Source: Promerops cafer (taxonomy: Eukaryota; Chordata; Aves; Passeriformes; Nectariniidae). From it: a DNA stretch of 64,000 nt. Of this stretch, positions 36,201 through 48,300 are shown piece after piece. A program made the position numbers and the translations under genes. Below the pieces are notes generated by a model. That model did no database searches. It was given only the letters and a program-made list of their open reading frames with translations, and was not told where the DNA came from. The stretch is from positions 1,396,378 through 1,460,377 of the forward strand of contig VZSE01005944.1 of the NCBI GenBank assembly GCA_013398275.1, given 5' to 3'. Position 1 is the stretch's first letter. Each line of letters opens with the position of its first letter.

Positions 36201-37464
36201 TTCATTTGCCTTTTCTGGTCATTACCTGCTCTAATACTTATATTTCAAAAGAAAAGTATAAGATGCAGCCCTCAAAAACTAATTTTTATCAAACTAAAAT
36301 CATCCCAAAGACTGGAAAACTGCAATTCTGTGACTGGAATAAGAATTAGGGACTTTAGACTGATTTATTCCCTATACCAACCTGTTGTGTCTTTGAGACT
36401 ACTCAACATAAATACATGATGAAATCTAAACAGAAACAGTTGGTTAAAAGGAATTGGAGGTTTCCGACATGACTCAGCCCATCTTAGTAAAACAGAAGTT
36501 TACAATCAGAACTCACCTGGAATCATTTTGAAGATGGCTTTCAGGAGAAACCTGCAGCTTTAACACCTGCAGTTAGCCCAAAGACACGTGGTTGTTCCCC
36601 AAGCATTTCTTATCATTCTTTCTTTGAGCAACACAAAATAAATTGTACAGCTAAACAAGCTGATAGCAGTGATAGAAATGTCCTGACTTTGCTGAGGGAT
36701 GCTGAAATCCCCCAAAGAACTTTTTGTTGACGAGCTTGCTCTGCCTCAGGGGCATAATTCCACAGTGAAAAGTTTGTCTGGCAAAAAGGTTCTTTACCTG
36801 CATCTGTGATGGCTTAGAGGAAGAGACTTAGGAATTAAATTGGGGGTTTTGGCTTAGAAAATTCTCCTGTTTATTATCAATGATTGCTTTTATGCTTCCT
36901 AAGGAAATGAATCTCCTCAGAGTTTTATGAGGAAAAACCAAATGGAGAAGAGCAGGTGTCTGTGAGTTAGGCACTGGATCTGCTGTTTCCCACACCCAGG
37001 AAGAGGTGTGTTTCTTCTGTGTGAGTAATTGATACGGGTGGCAGGTCAGCCTGCTGATGGAGTTTGGTGTGAAAAGCACTACAGCAGCTTCTGCACTGCT
37101 TCATCTTTGCTGTGTCAAGTGTTTTACTTATGAGGTTCTTACACTGGTTTCTATCTCCTGTTTCATTTGAAACAGTTTAAGCCAATGGACACTGTAGCAA
37201 ATCAGATTAAAAAAACACCTGAAAAACCACCCCAGCAACCTCTGCTGAAGATGCCATTCCCTGCTACCGAGTAAGACTGTTAGGAAAGCCTGTTTTCAGA
37301 TTCAATATAAACATGGGCTTGTTTTGGAAAGAACTCACAACAATCCGGCAGCCAGCTGGAAAAGTGTTCTGGTTTCAGCTGTAACTTTCTTCCCTACTGG
37401 CTATTACAGTGCTGTATTTTGGATTTAGAATGAGAATGAGTTGATAACACACTGATGCTTTAGC
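33229..37464. other. Unique sequence, no complete gene recognised
   Basis: AT-rich DNA without mobile elements I can name. It holds one 50-bp exon-like minus-strand segment (36517-36566). The open frames elsewhere lack supporting features. Confidence 0.55.
36517..36566 (-). other. Small exon-like segment, unrecognised
   Basis: On the minus strand, AACTGCAG precedes and CCAG|GTGAGT follows a 50-bp segment. Only one of its three frames is open, reading VLKLQVSPESHLQNDS and leaving two bases of a split codon. The donor matches the vertebrate consensus well; the acceptor has a mediocre pyrimidine tract. Short segments like this occur by chance in vertebrate DNA. Confidence 0.12.
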
Positions 37465-37861
37465 TGTTGCTGAGCAGAGCTTACACTAAGCAAGGGCTTT
37501 TCAGCCCTGGCAGCGACAGGGCTGGAGGGCACAAGAAGCTGGGAGGGGACACAGCCAGAGCCAGGACAGCTGGTCCCAGCTGGATAAAGGGATATCCTGT
37601 ACCATTTGGTGCCACGCTCAGCATATAAAGCCAGGGAAGTTGGCTGGGAGTTGCAGCCCACAGTTCAGGACTGGCTGCACATTGGTCAGCAGGTGATGAG
37701 CAACTGATTGCACATCCCTCATTTTGTATATTTTTTTTTCATTATAATTATTTTTTGTTCTAATGAGCTGCCTTTATCTCAGTCCCTGGGTGTTACCCTT
37801 TTTCTGATTCTCTCCCCATCCCGTGTGTGTGTGTGAGCAAACGGCTGCTTAAACCACAACA
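37465..37861 (+). mobile_element. Solo LTR of an old avian endogenous retrovirus
   Basis: About 400 bp that I recognise as a retroviral LTR type common in bird genomes. It begins near TGTTGCTGAGCAG and has the U3 landmarks GGCACAAGAAGCTGGGAGG and GGGACACAGCC. A promoter stretch CAGCATATAAAG follows, with TATAAA at 37624-37629. The R/U5 part has CTTTATCTCAGTCCC and CTGATTCTCTCCCCATCCC, and it ends at AAACCACAACA. No gag, pol or env sequence flanks it, so it is a solo LTR left by recombination between the two LTRs of a provirus. The segment after the TATA box is diverged and looks shortened, and a short GT microsatellite (37823-37834) stands where relatives carry a G-rich run. I see no matching target-site duplication, so the exact ends are uncertain. 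The family name is not assigned. Confidence 0.8.
37624..37629 (+). promoter_or_regulatory. LTR TATA box
   Basis: TATAAA in the context CAGCATATAAAGCC within the solo LTR, at the position of the U3 core promoter in this LTR type. Whether it still drives transcription cannot be told. Confidence 0.6.
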
Positions 37862-40800
37862 AAAATAAAACCCCATTGCCCTTCTTCATATGGACTGACA
37901 GGCTGTTAGAGGAGGAGAACCAAAAGCAGAAATATGGGATTGCTCTGATCTCTTTTGGAGGCATCAGAAGCGTTCCCTTTGTCTGCTAAGAGAGCAGGGG
38001 TAGGCCTGAGACAAAACTAAGCACCAGCTTCACAGTGATGCTTTCAAGGGTCACAGATTCCGTGCTTCATAAAGGCAGCCTGAGATTTTAATTAACATGG
38101 TACAGTTGTCTCCATCAAACATGTTTGCTGTCTTTCACTTCTAAGATTTTTCTTCTTCTAGAGGTTTGCAGAATCTTAAACTAAGGGTAATTCTTGTCTT
38201 CAAGCCTCTATTCTTCACTGACTCATGTTTATCAAATTCATGAGACGATCTTGAAAGTAAGGCCAAGCCTTTTCAGCTGTGTAAATTAAACATGTTTTTC
38301 TCCCTGCTAGAATAGCAGAGCAGTGACTGTTCTAAACATAATGGTTGCAGCAAGGGAGAAAAAAGTTCAATTGCATCTATAATCGAATCTAAACGTTGTG
38401 ATTAATATCCTTCTCTTTTCATAGCCAGCTGTGTGACACTTATCCATGTTATACATTTTTTAAAGCTATCAACTGCATAGATTTTTTTTTTTTTCTAGGA
38501 GAATTAATCACAGCCCTGAATGCATGGATATTGTTAGAAAAGAATCAGTCCTAACAACCTCTGAGCATTGGAGTTGTTAGACTTCGTGGAAGAAGGCCAA
38601 TCTAGCAAATAAATTCTGCTAAAAAAAGCCCAAACATCTGAAAAGCTTGTCATTTCTTCATCTATAAGAAAATTAATCAGGGGCAGAACTAAGTGGAAAA
38701 CTAAATGTAAAAATAAATGATAAGGAGAACGTTAAGTAATGAAGTAATGAACAAATTGGTACTAGAAGGACCGAGGAGGTGAATTATTCTTCCTCTGTGG
38801 TTACAGTTTAGGCCTATTTTTATATCCATTCTCTCCACATAACGCTGTGTACAGCCATGGCAGACATCTAAAACACAGGATGGTAGCAGAAGCAGAGCAC
38901 ACAGACCCTCAGAATCCAACTCTTGCCCTTCCCTGTTTGGTGCTGGCATGGAGCAGAGCAAAGTTCTCGAGTCCTAAGGATGGCAAGGGTGGGTAGGGTC
39001 TGTGCACACATGCAGAAAGCTCTCATAATACAAATACAGATAAATAATATCTGATTTGGAGGGACCGATTGGCCACGGGGACACTCAGCTCTATGGAAAG
39101 GACTGACCACTCAAACACAAACATGGAGGCTTTCCAGATTCCTTGCTGAGGTATTGTCAGAGCATTGGCCTGATAATTCAGAGTTTTGCACCCAATCTTG
39201 CTTTGGAAAAAGATTTTTAAGAAGATTTATTTCAGTTTTTTTTTTCAATACAACTCCTCCACTCCTCCTCTTCATCTTCCTCTGCGTGTTCATTCTTTCT
39301 CACCAGCACCCTCAGCCCTCCCTCTGATTTGATGCAGTTAGTGAATAGACCATGCTCTGACAAGCAAACCAATCTGGTAATTAACAATATACTAATGAAA
39401 CCTTCCAAGAACATCAGGCCCTAGTGAAAAGATGAATTTTGTTATTCATTGTCTCAACACCAACTTACACCCTCATTTGGACCTGATTCCGGCTCTGCTG
39501 CATACAGGAGGCCCAGTAAACTTGTTCAGGTACAAATTTGAGGTCTTGCAGAGGCACAGATATAAATGTAATCAATTGTTTACCCCCAGATAGAATGATC
39601 TGGCTCTTAGCAAGTATCAGAATGAAGAAAAAACAATTTTAAGTTAAAATAAAATGAACAGTTGGTTAATGAAACTGCTGGTTAATTTTGAGTGGTTGGA
39701 TTTTATTCAACTGGGGAAAGAAATTCCCATACAAGTTTACTGCAAGAAAAAGTGGTCCAAGAAAAATTTCCTAAGAAAATATTACTTTCACAAATCTCTG
39801 CATCACCAAAGCAAAGCATGGACAATTTAAATGGTGCCTATATTTTACTTTTGGCTCAACCTCTGGTTAATTTGCTTAGGTGATCATATAATGTTGTTGA
39901 AGGACAGTGTGATAAGAATTAAATATCAAATTTTAGAGACTGCTTTAGGGTACAAAAAGCCCCAGCAAACAAGTATTTTTGTATTGCTTCCTTCTGCATT
40001 CAACACACTACTGAGGCTCTCCACGCTTTAAACTCTTGTCAAGCTGGCAAAGCTCTGCTCATTTTCTTAATTCAACCTCAAACTCAGATTCTGCTTATCA
40101 AAACTGAAAAGCTCTTCAAATCACCCATGAATTGAGAGGTTTTTTTCCCCATGTTACCAGTAAATGTTTTGTCTCCTGGTTTAACAGAGGCTTTCAGTCT
40201 GCACAGCAAGCTGTAGGATTTTTGCCCCCATTGCACTCAGGAAAAACACCACCTTTATCTCATCAGCAGTGCTAATAGAGGTTGTCCAGGCTTTTCACAG
40301 AGCATACTATTGAACTGTCAGACAGGTCCATTTTCCCTCTACAACAGGCATTTTTAATCCCCTCAGTCTTTTCCTCCCTGCTTTCAGTGGGATTTTCATC
40401 AGGTATGTCACTGCATATGGGATTTTTGCCTATTTATTGCCAAACATTCCAGCTTTAACTTCCTCTGGCACAAAGTCAGGTCACAAAAACTATGCTGGCA
40501 ATTTAGATCTGAATTTTGTGTATATAATAAATATCATGAAAGGCTAAGTTATATTCTTATCGCTGTGACCATTATTTTTGGAGTCTTAAAAAACAGAACA
40601 TGGCCAACAACTACTTGCAAGGAAGTGGTTTGAGGAAATTAACTTCTTCATATACCCTGTAGGGAATGTTTAAGCTCCAATTTCCAGACAAAAGAAACGG
40701 GTAGGAATTCATCATGGATGAAAGGTTATTTGCCTATTTATTGCCTCTGTACCTCATTATGTACACAGATTTAAAATGCATGAAGTTTAAGAAATTAATG

Positions 40801-43800
40801 AGTAAAAAATATGCAGCTTTGTTGTTCTGAACTTACTCTTTCTGTTCTCCTTATGTCTCCCATGCTCTTGTTTTTGAGTCCCCATTGCTCAGATGAAGTA
40901 ACAGATCTATTTAAGACACTATGTCCTGACAGAAATATTTACCATCGTTTAAATCTTTAAAAATGCTTATTCTGTTATTTGGTCACAATACAGAAGTGTG
41001 TGGGAACAAATTAGTGGCATCAGTTCAGAAAGTAGGAAAAGTTTCTTCCTCTAGGGATCCTAATTTTCATAAATGGGCACGTGTGCTGAAAGACTCCTTA
41101 TTCTGTTCTTTTGAAAGTCACAGTGTGTGACCTGGAACTGCTGCATTTAACCATGACTGAACAAAAAGAATGACAAAAGGTGCTTTACGATTCAGTCCAA
41201 CCCAATCTATGTATTTCTAATGCAAATGGAGACATTCAGGAAAGCACATTCTTGAAAAGCTTTTTTTGAAAGCTTTCGTATCTGTAGAGATGGATCTTTT
41301 TATTGTGGGTGCTTTGGATTTTTGTTCAGTTTTTTCTTTTCCTTTTCTTTTTTGTAATTTCCAGTAGACTGCTAAGGGAGTTTATATTACTTACTAAAAG
41401 CTGAGCACTGGTGAATTATGGGTGTAATCACATAAAGTATCCATTTTTCTGTGCTGATTCTTTGTCTTACAATGTCACAAGAGTGCCCTTTGATTTGTAA
41501 TGCCGAATTTCTCTTTGAAAAATAAATTATCCTTCAAATGTAAGCCTTAAGTTTCTCAAATTTACAAGCTCTACAAGCAGTGCTGTCAATTGTCCACTAA
41601 GCTTCCATGCCATGCAAACTCATTTCCAAATAAGCTTGCGCTGCCAGGAAAAAGGAGGATAAAAATTCCCAAGTTCATGGGCTATAACATACCAAGAGCT
41701 ACTCTCCTAGAAGGAGGTTCCTTTCCCTGTGTTAAATTCTCATTATGAAACCCTGGAATAGTACCATTTCTTGTTTTGGCTCCTCATGCTTATCGAGACA
41801 AATGTTTTTGATTACTGCTAGACCAGACCCTGCTACAACTGCTCAACAATTGCATTATCAGTCATTTTACTATCAGTCTTTACACCTCATCAGTTAAAAT
41901 ACATTTTGTCCCCACGGAGTAATTTCCTGGAGTTTCTTTGCAGACTTTTTCCAGTGTTAAATTAATGAGTTCTGCTTGCTAAAAGAAAACACTACATCCA
42001 CAGCTCCATTTATTTGATGAATCCAACTAAATACAACTCAGCAATTTGACTTGACTAAATGGTTTCTGACAAGATGTTGGAGTTACAATGAGAGAGGCAT
42101 GTGGCATGCTGTGGCATCTTCTATCAAATGCCTGTAAAGTGATGGCATCAGTTTATTTTTACAACACCCTGTGTTAATTTTAGTAATTCCAACATTACCA
42201 AGACCATTAAAAAGTCATTTTCTGTGTATACTTTTCATTTTCACTAGGCCTTTAAAACAAAATTAACTTCATCATTCAATCTCAAAAATGGCCATTTATA
42301 TATCAAATGATAAAATCTCAATAGACACAGTATGTTTTTCTCAGCCTCATGGTTCTTGTCATTAACTCTTACACAAAACTTGAGAACAAGAGGTCATTTA
42401 AATAGCTTGAGCCTATTGGTCTCCAATCACCTGCCAAGTGGGTTATACCATGTAAGCATACAGCCTGTGCACAGGTTGTATTATTTATCATAACACCAGA
42501 GAGAATTATTACAATTTATGTGCCTGGGCAAAGTTTCTCGGTCTACCTGGCACTGTATGACTAAGTAATGAATCTATCAGCATCGTGTATTTTCCTGTAT
42601 TTTCAAATTTCTGGGGGTTTTTTCAGCAATGGAGTCAGCCTTCTGTATAAATCTGACCTTTTCCTTCTAGTGCTTGGTGCATAGTACATCACTTCTGAGG
42701 GACAGAGGAACAACTTTCCAAACGTGACACTCTGAAGGAATCCCCTCTCCCAAAACTGTTCTTCTGTTCCTTTTTTATGATGTGATGTTCAGCTCTAGTT
42801 GAGGGACGACAGGCTGGGCTGGCTCACGCCAGACAGCTTTGGATACATTTATGCAAATGATCAAATCTGTGAAGTCATTTAATGAAAAGGCTCTTGAGAA
42901 TAATCCAGTGTAATGAAAACACTACTCTTCACATAATGCTATATGATCAAGCAATTATTTTCCTTCAGACTTTGCAGGTGATTTCCAAGACACTCCCGCT
43001 GACACACTTTGGCACAGTTTTATTTAAGGATTTACTGATGAGTTTTTGCCTTTGTTAAAATCAGAGTGGAGATGTCCTGCCTGCTTTCACATGGAGGAAT
43101 CAAAGGTGGTGGGCAAACAACTGAAGAGAAGCACCTTGGCATTTTATTTGGCACACACTCAGGAAAATTTCTAGATAAATAACAAGAGAGTTGTGCAGAC
43201 TTAATGCAGAGTGGGGAAACTTCATGTCATGGAAGAGGCACTGGGACAACCTGTGAGAATACCTCTGAGAGCCCTGTAGCTTTCAGGTACATGTTTGGGG
43301 GACATGAGACAGAGAGAATGAATCAAAACCCAATCGTAGACATCTCTTTCCTTGCTCCAGCCTGCTGAGATGCTTCTTTTGCTACTGTTGATTTTTTCTT
43401 ATGGGTTCCCAGCCTCTTGCCTTCCCGGTGCCATCCCTGGCCTTGCAAGATTCCCTGGGGAAGCAGCAAGTCTCCAAAGTAAAATAAATTGACCACAAAA
43501 TCCAAGACTTTCCCATTAATTTTAACTCACTGTAACACCCAGTTCATATCTCTCTTTGCACAGAACTGCTAATGAACTGATAGGAAATTTGACCTTTTAG
43601 GTCTGTCAGGATGCAAGGAACTGGGAATTCATCACACATGATCAGACCCCATGGTGCAGGCATTGCTGTCGCAGACAAAGTCATGTGCCACGGGCCAGTA
43701 TTAAAAGACAAGCGTTTCATTAGTACTCACTACAACTAGGATCAAAATGCTATTGATTTATGTAAAAAAACATTCATAGTTTCCTAAAGCCTTTGGGGTC

Positions 43801-45320
43801 TTTTATTTGTCTTTTTAAGAAAACGAAAATTATACTGCTGGAACATGGCAGCCCTTTCTGGTGTCACTACATGTGCTGTACAAGACTGATATTAAGACTT
43901 GAGAGGAAATATACACGAATGCAGGGTTTAGACTAATCTCTACATACAGCAAAATAGCAACTCTCCAGTGGTTGCAGTCATGTAGGTGTTATTTGGCTTT
44001 ATTTCTCTCACTGATTTTAGGCAAAACATGCAGTTATGGGATTTCCTACTATGATATTTTTTTCATTCCACCTTACACTGTTTTTAAATCACTTGATTTA
44101 ATAGTTGCTATACTAATATTTTTAATTTTCAGCAGCAAAGTAGATTAGATTGAATTTAAGGCAAGTATTTACTTATTCTGCAACAAGACCAGACCTTTAG
44201 TCATTCAAAAATGTCTCTCTGCCAGTGTAATACAGGCTAGTAAATCATCCCTGTGCCATCTCTGCCTTTGTTTCTGTGGAGCAGACAGTGTTTCAGGGGC
44301 TTCTGTCAATCACAAAAGCATCTGTTTTTCCTTGTGGATATTTCCACCCACCATTCATGGGGTGTGTGTTCAGAGATAACAGCTGATCTAATTTCATCCA
44401 GGAAAATGCATTCAGATAAGGTGAGAGGGGATAATTGAGTTAAAATCTGTCTGCTGTGTGACAGCAGAGATCAGATACACTCTTCATACATTTTGCTAAA
44501 ATTGCCATTAATAACCAGGGATGAGTGAGAAATGGACTTCATCTTATTTTTCTCTGAATGGTTCTCCAAAACAATGACTTTCGGTGCTAATTACCTAACA
44601 GGAGCAGGTGCAAGTTTCTTTGTGGTATAGTGCTATCCTTCACAGAAAGTAACATAAGTGCACTTCTGTGAGGTCCAACAGACTGTTCAAATGGGAAAAA
44701 TGCTGTGGGTTTCTGTACTGTTAATTTTCTGTGAATCAGGAGTGGATGGAATTTGTTTTGAGATGTGTTTTTCTCGCTCACATCAACACAGCTAGGTGAA
44801 GAGCTTGCTAGGTTTCTTCTTTTTTTTTTTTTCCCCTGAGGATCCCAAGGATGACAACATACAATTTCTTATTTCTGTTATCAACTCCAGTACCCACAGG
44901 GCAGCAGATGGGTGTGCCTGTCTTATCACAAAACAGAACTCAAGATCTATTGCTCTCCTAACTGGACTGAACAAGACATCTGCATTTTTTTCCGGCCCCA
45001 TTTTTTTTTCAGGTAGAAGGCCAGCATTGTGTACAGCTACTCTAAGAAGGCCAGCCCACAATGAATGAGGTGTCCCTAAAGCAGCGGTGGGGCAGAGCAG
45101 CAAGAGATTGAACTTGTCCACCCCACTGTCACCGATGCTGGGATGGTGTGAGAGGTTGAAGAGGGGTGTGCAGGAATAAGATTCTGCTCCACTGGCACCT
45201 CACAGTGGCCCTAGTCGGAGAGGAAAGTCTGATCAAGCCCTGCAGATCAAACTGATTTCATTTATGTTCTGAATCCAATAAAGGCTGCATCTAGAATCCC
45301 TCTTTAGCATCTACCTCCCA

Positions 45321-45350
45321 CAAAAACAAACAAACAAACAAACAAACAAA
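45321..45350. repeat. CAAA tetranucleotide microsatellite
   Basis: At least six CAAA units in an A/C-rich tract continuing to about 45385. An AATAAA lies about 40 bp upstream (45277-45282), so a degenerate retroposon tail is conceivable, but no element body is recognised. Confidence 0.85.
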
Positions 45351-48300
45351 AAAACAACCAACCAAAAACCCAGCAAACCCCCCAAAGAGCTCCTAATGCC
45401 TCAGTGCATCTTTTGTCCCTTTCCCTGCAACATACCCAGGTTTCAGTATAACATATTGGAACTAACCTGAACTAATGCTAGGCAAGGGAGCTCAGAGCCA
45501 AGCTGTCAGCAGGGGAAATGAATTCCCACAGATTTCCAAGTAAACTTAGCAGGCTGATTTTGATCCCACTGTTCCGTGCACACAACTATTGATTTCCTGT
45601 GGGATGCAACCCAATATACTAGGTGTAGGAAATTCCTAAACTGCAGATTTCAGGAAGCTGTAGAGGATTCAGAGAAGTGCACTATATGCTTCAGGTGCTC
45701 TTTTGGCCTTCTTGAGACACCCACTGATTCTGTTTTAGGGCCACTTTAAAGAAGAGCTAGGAGGCCAGATGGGCCAGGACGGCCACTCCTGTGTCAGGTG
45801 CAGCACTGATCTGCTCTTCATCACAGTGTGAGCGACCCCTCTCCTTCTGCTTTGCAGTCTCCCTTGAAATCATTTGTCAGAGGTCACACCCTGAGTCAAA
45901 GGATAGCTGAGAATAGATACAAAGAATCTGAACTTCAGTTTGTACCTACCAACAGACTTCCTTTCCTGAAATAATCTGAGATTTGAGACTTGGAGGTAAT
46001 ATTTCTTCTTTATATTTGACACACAAAATATTTCACCCATTCAATTTCTGTTATTTTTCTGAAGAGAAGATTATTTACTTTCAAATGTAACTTTATGGGT
46101 TGGTTCCATTTGTTAAGCTATCTGAGAACCTGCAAGCAATGATAGAAAAAAGAATATATGCTAGGAATATTTAAATGTAGCTGCAGGTCTAATGATAAGT
46201 GAACTTGCATTATCATGTTTCTTTTCTAACAACACAGGAATTTTATCACCAAAACCTTCACTTGGCAGAATCCTAATATGGATTCTCTGTATGTGGATAT
46301 TAGCCCTGAGGGCCTCCAGCAAACCCAAGATAGATTTGGACCACAGCAAACCTCCACTCATCTCTACATCCATCTTGATCTGCTTTAGCACATGGCAGAC
46401 TCTCTATATGAAACCAACTGTTGGCATTTTTTAGATTTACTCTTATGTTTTTCACTGGTGATTAAAAAAAAAAAGTATTTAGGTGATTCTTCAGGAATTT
46501 CTTGTTTGTTTGTTCATGGAAATTAGAGTTGATTTTTTTTTCTACTTAAAGGCTCGATTCTTAAAGCTATTTTTTCCCGTTTCACCCTAAATAAGAGGAA
46601 GTTCTGCCACACATTTTTCTGAATTTTATTTTGTGATCTAAATGCATTATTCATTAATATGTGTGAGTGGTAGCATTTTCAGGAACACTTCACACTGACA
46701 TGACATTGTTACTATAGGTTTCTGATATTTAGACTTTTTGAAACAATGTACGCTCATGTATTACTTTTGGCTGCAATGCTGAAATACTTAAAACCTCCCA
46801 CTTTACTATTTTGCACTTCTACAAGTGAATGCAATTTCTTTATGATTCTGATGGAGCAGACTAGTTTAGTGATCTCATACCAGTTTATGCTATGAATGGG
46901 CTATTAACTTCATTCCCAACTAGCATCAGCAACAAAGGAAGTTTTGATTCTGTAGCTTCCTGAATCCTTTTGGGTTATAAACCCTCTTCCTTTCCAGGCT
47001 CACAGTGAACATTTAATTTTATTTTCCAAAGGTTCCTTACTAGTTTACCTTGCTAGCCCCGCTTGACTATTCTGTCATAAGTGCACTGGCATCAGGTGAA
47101 TTTTAATTCTTTCTTTGACAGCTATCTACTCAGGAGTCATTTCAAAGCCTTTTAACACTGTCTCTTCATTTCACTCCCTGTCCCTGCCACCAGCCCCTCT
47201 AGTAATCTGTCCCTGAGTCATGACCCCCTCAGCTTCTTCCATGAAGTCTGAAACAAAGAAATGAACCCAGGCTTCCAGGAATATCAACCTTATCTCTGTC
47301 ATTAATGTGTTTTTCATGACCTTTTGGCTCCCTGTCCTCATTGATGTGGGCCTGGATCTTCGCTGCTTATGTTGCTCACATACTCCTTTTTGCCTGCCTT
47401 TTGTATTTCCTTTGCTGTATTTATGCACTTTTTCTACTTTAGTTCCTGTTCAGGTTTTTACACAGGTTTAGCTTCTAAGCTTTGTATACCTTTCGTATTC
47501 TGGCAATTTTAATTTTCTCTAAGCTGCTCTCTACTCTTACAAATCACCTTGCTAAGCTCTTCACTGAGCTGGATAAATCTTTCCTTAGTCATCTTTTCTC
47601 TTGTGTGGACTTCTATCCCAACAGCAGCTCCTTGGCTGGGCTGGCCACCAGCGGAGCAGTGAAAGCCTCTGTACATCAGCCTGGAGAGGTGGGATTTTCC
47701 AAGTCCTTGGGTGAGGTTTATCACACCTGACTGTGGTGTGACTGGGCAGACTGGCTTTGCAGGCAGGCTTTGTCCTGAGGGATTACACTGGGAGACTGTG
47801 GAGGTTCGGATCCTTTGAGAAAGTCGGTGCCTTACTGTGAGGCAAAGAAGATAAACCTCCGTCCCCTGAAGTTTAGCAAGCAGGAGGATAAATTCAGATT
47901 TAGGTTAAAAATGGGCGGGAATGGTGAACCTGAATTCCCCCAGTGACTGCAAACAACCCATCTCCAACATGGCTTTCTGTGGGACATGATAGGTGGGCTC
48001 CAGCTAGAAGCAAATGCTCTTATGGGGATCCAGTGTTTTGACAGGGAAGGATGGAGCCAACAATTCCCTCAGGAAGGGCAGGAAGTGCTTAGCTACAACT
48101 TGTGCATTGCTACACCACATTCACCTATGCACTAAAGTTTCTGGGTTTATGCTGGCTTATTGGAGGTTTCCTCTTCACCTTCAACCTTCAGGGCAGGCTT
48201 GGACGAGTTATCTTCTAATATAAGCAATACAGTATTTTTTATCTTTATCTTTAATTACCTGACATTTCCCTTGGTATCCTCTCCTGTATTTTCTCCTGTT

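Noticed and set aside
41190..41225. GATTCAGTCCAACCCAATC followed by TATG, reminiscent of a CR1 end
   Set aside because: Only scattered words match and no CR1 body precedes it.
45101..45385. Possible retroposon: AATAAA followed by an A/C-rich tail
   Set aside because: The signal-to-tail spacing is long and the body matches nothing I recognise; kept only as a CAAA microsatellite.
47640..47930. GC-richer segment that at first looked like a repeat or exon
   Set aside because: No consensus repeat words, no consistent splice borders and no protein similarity recognised.
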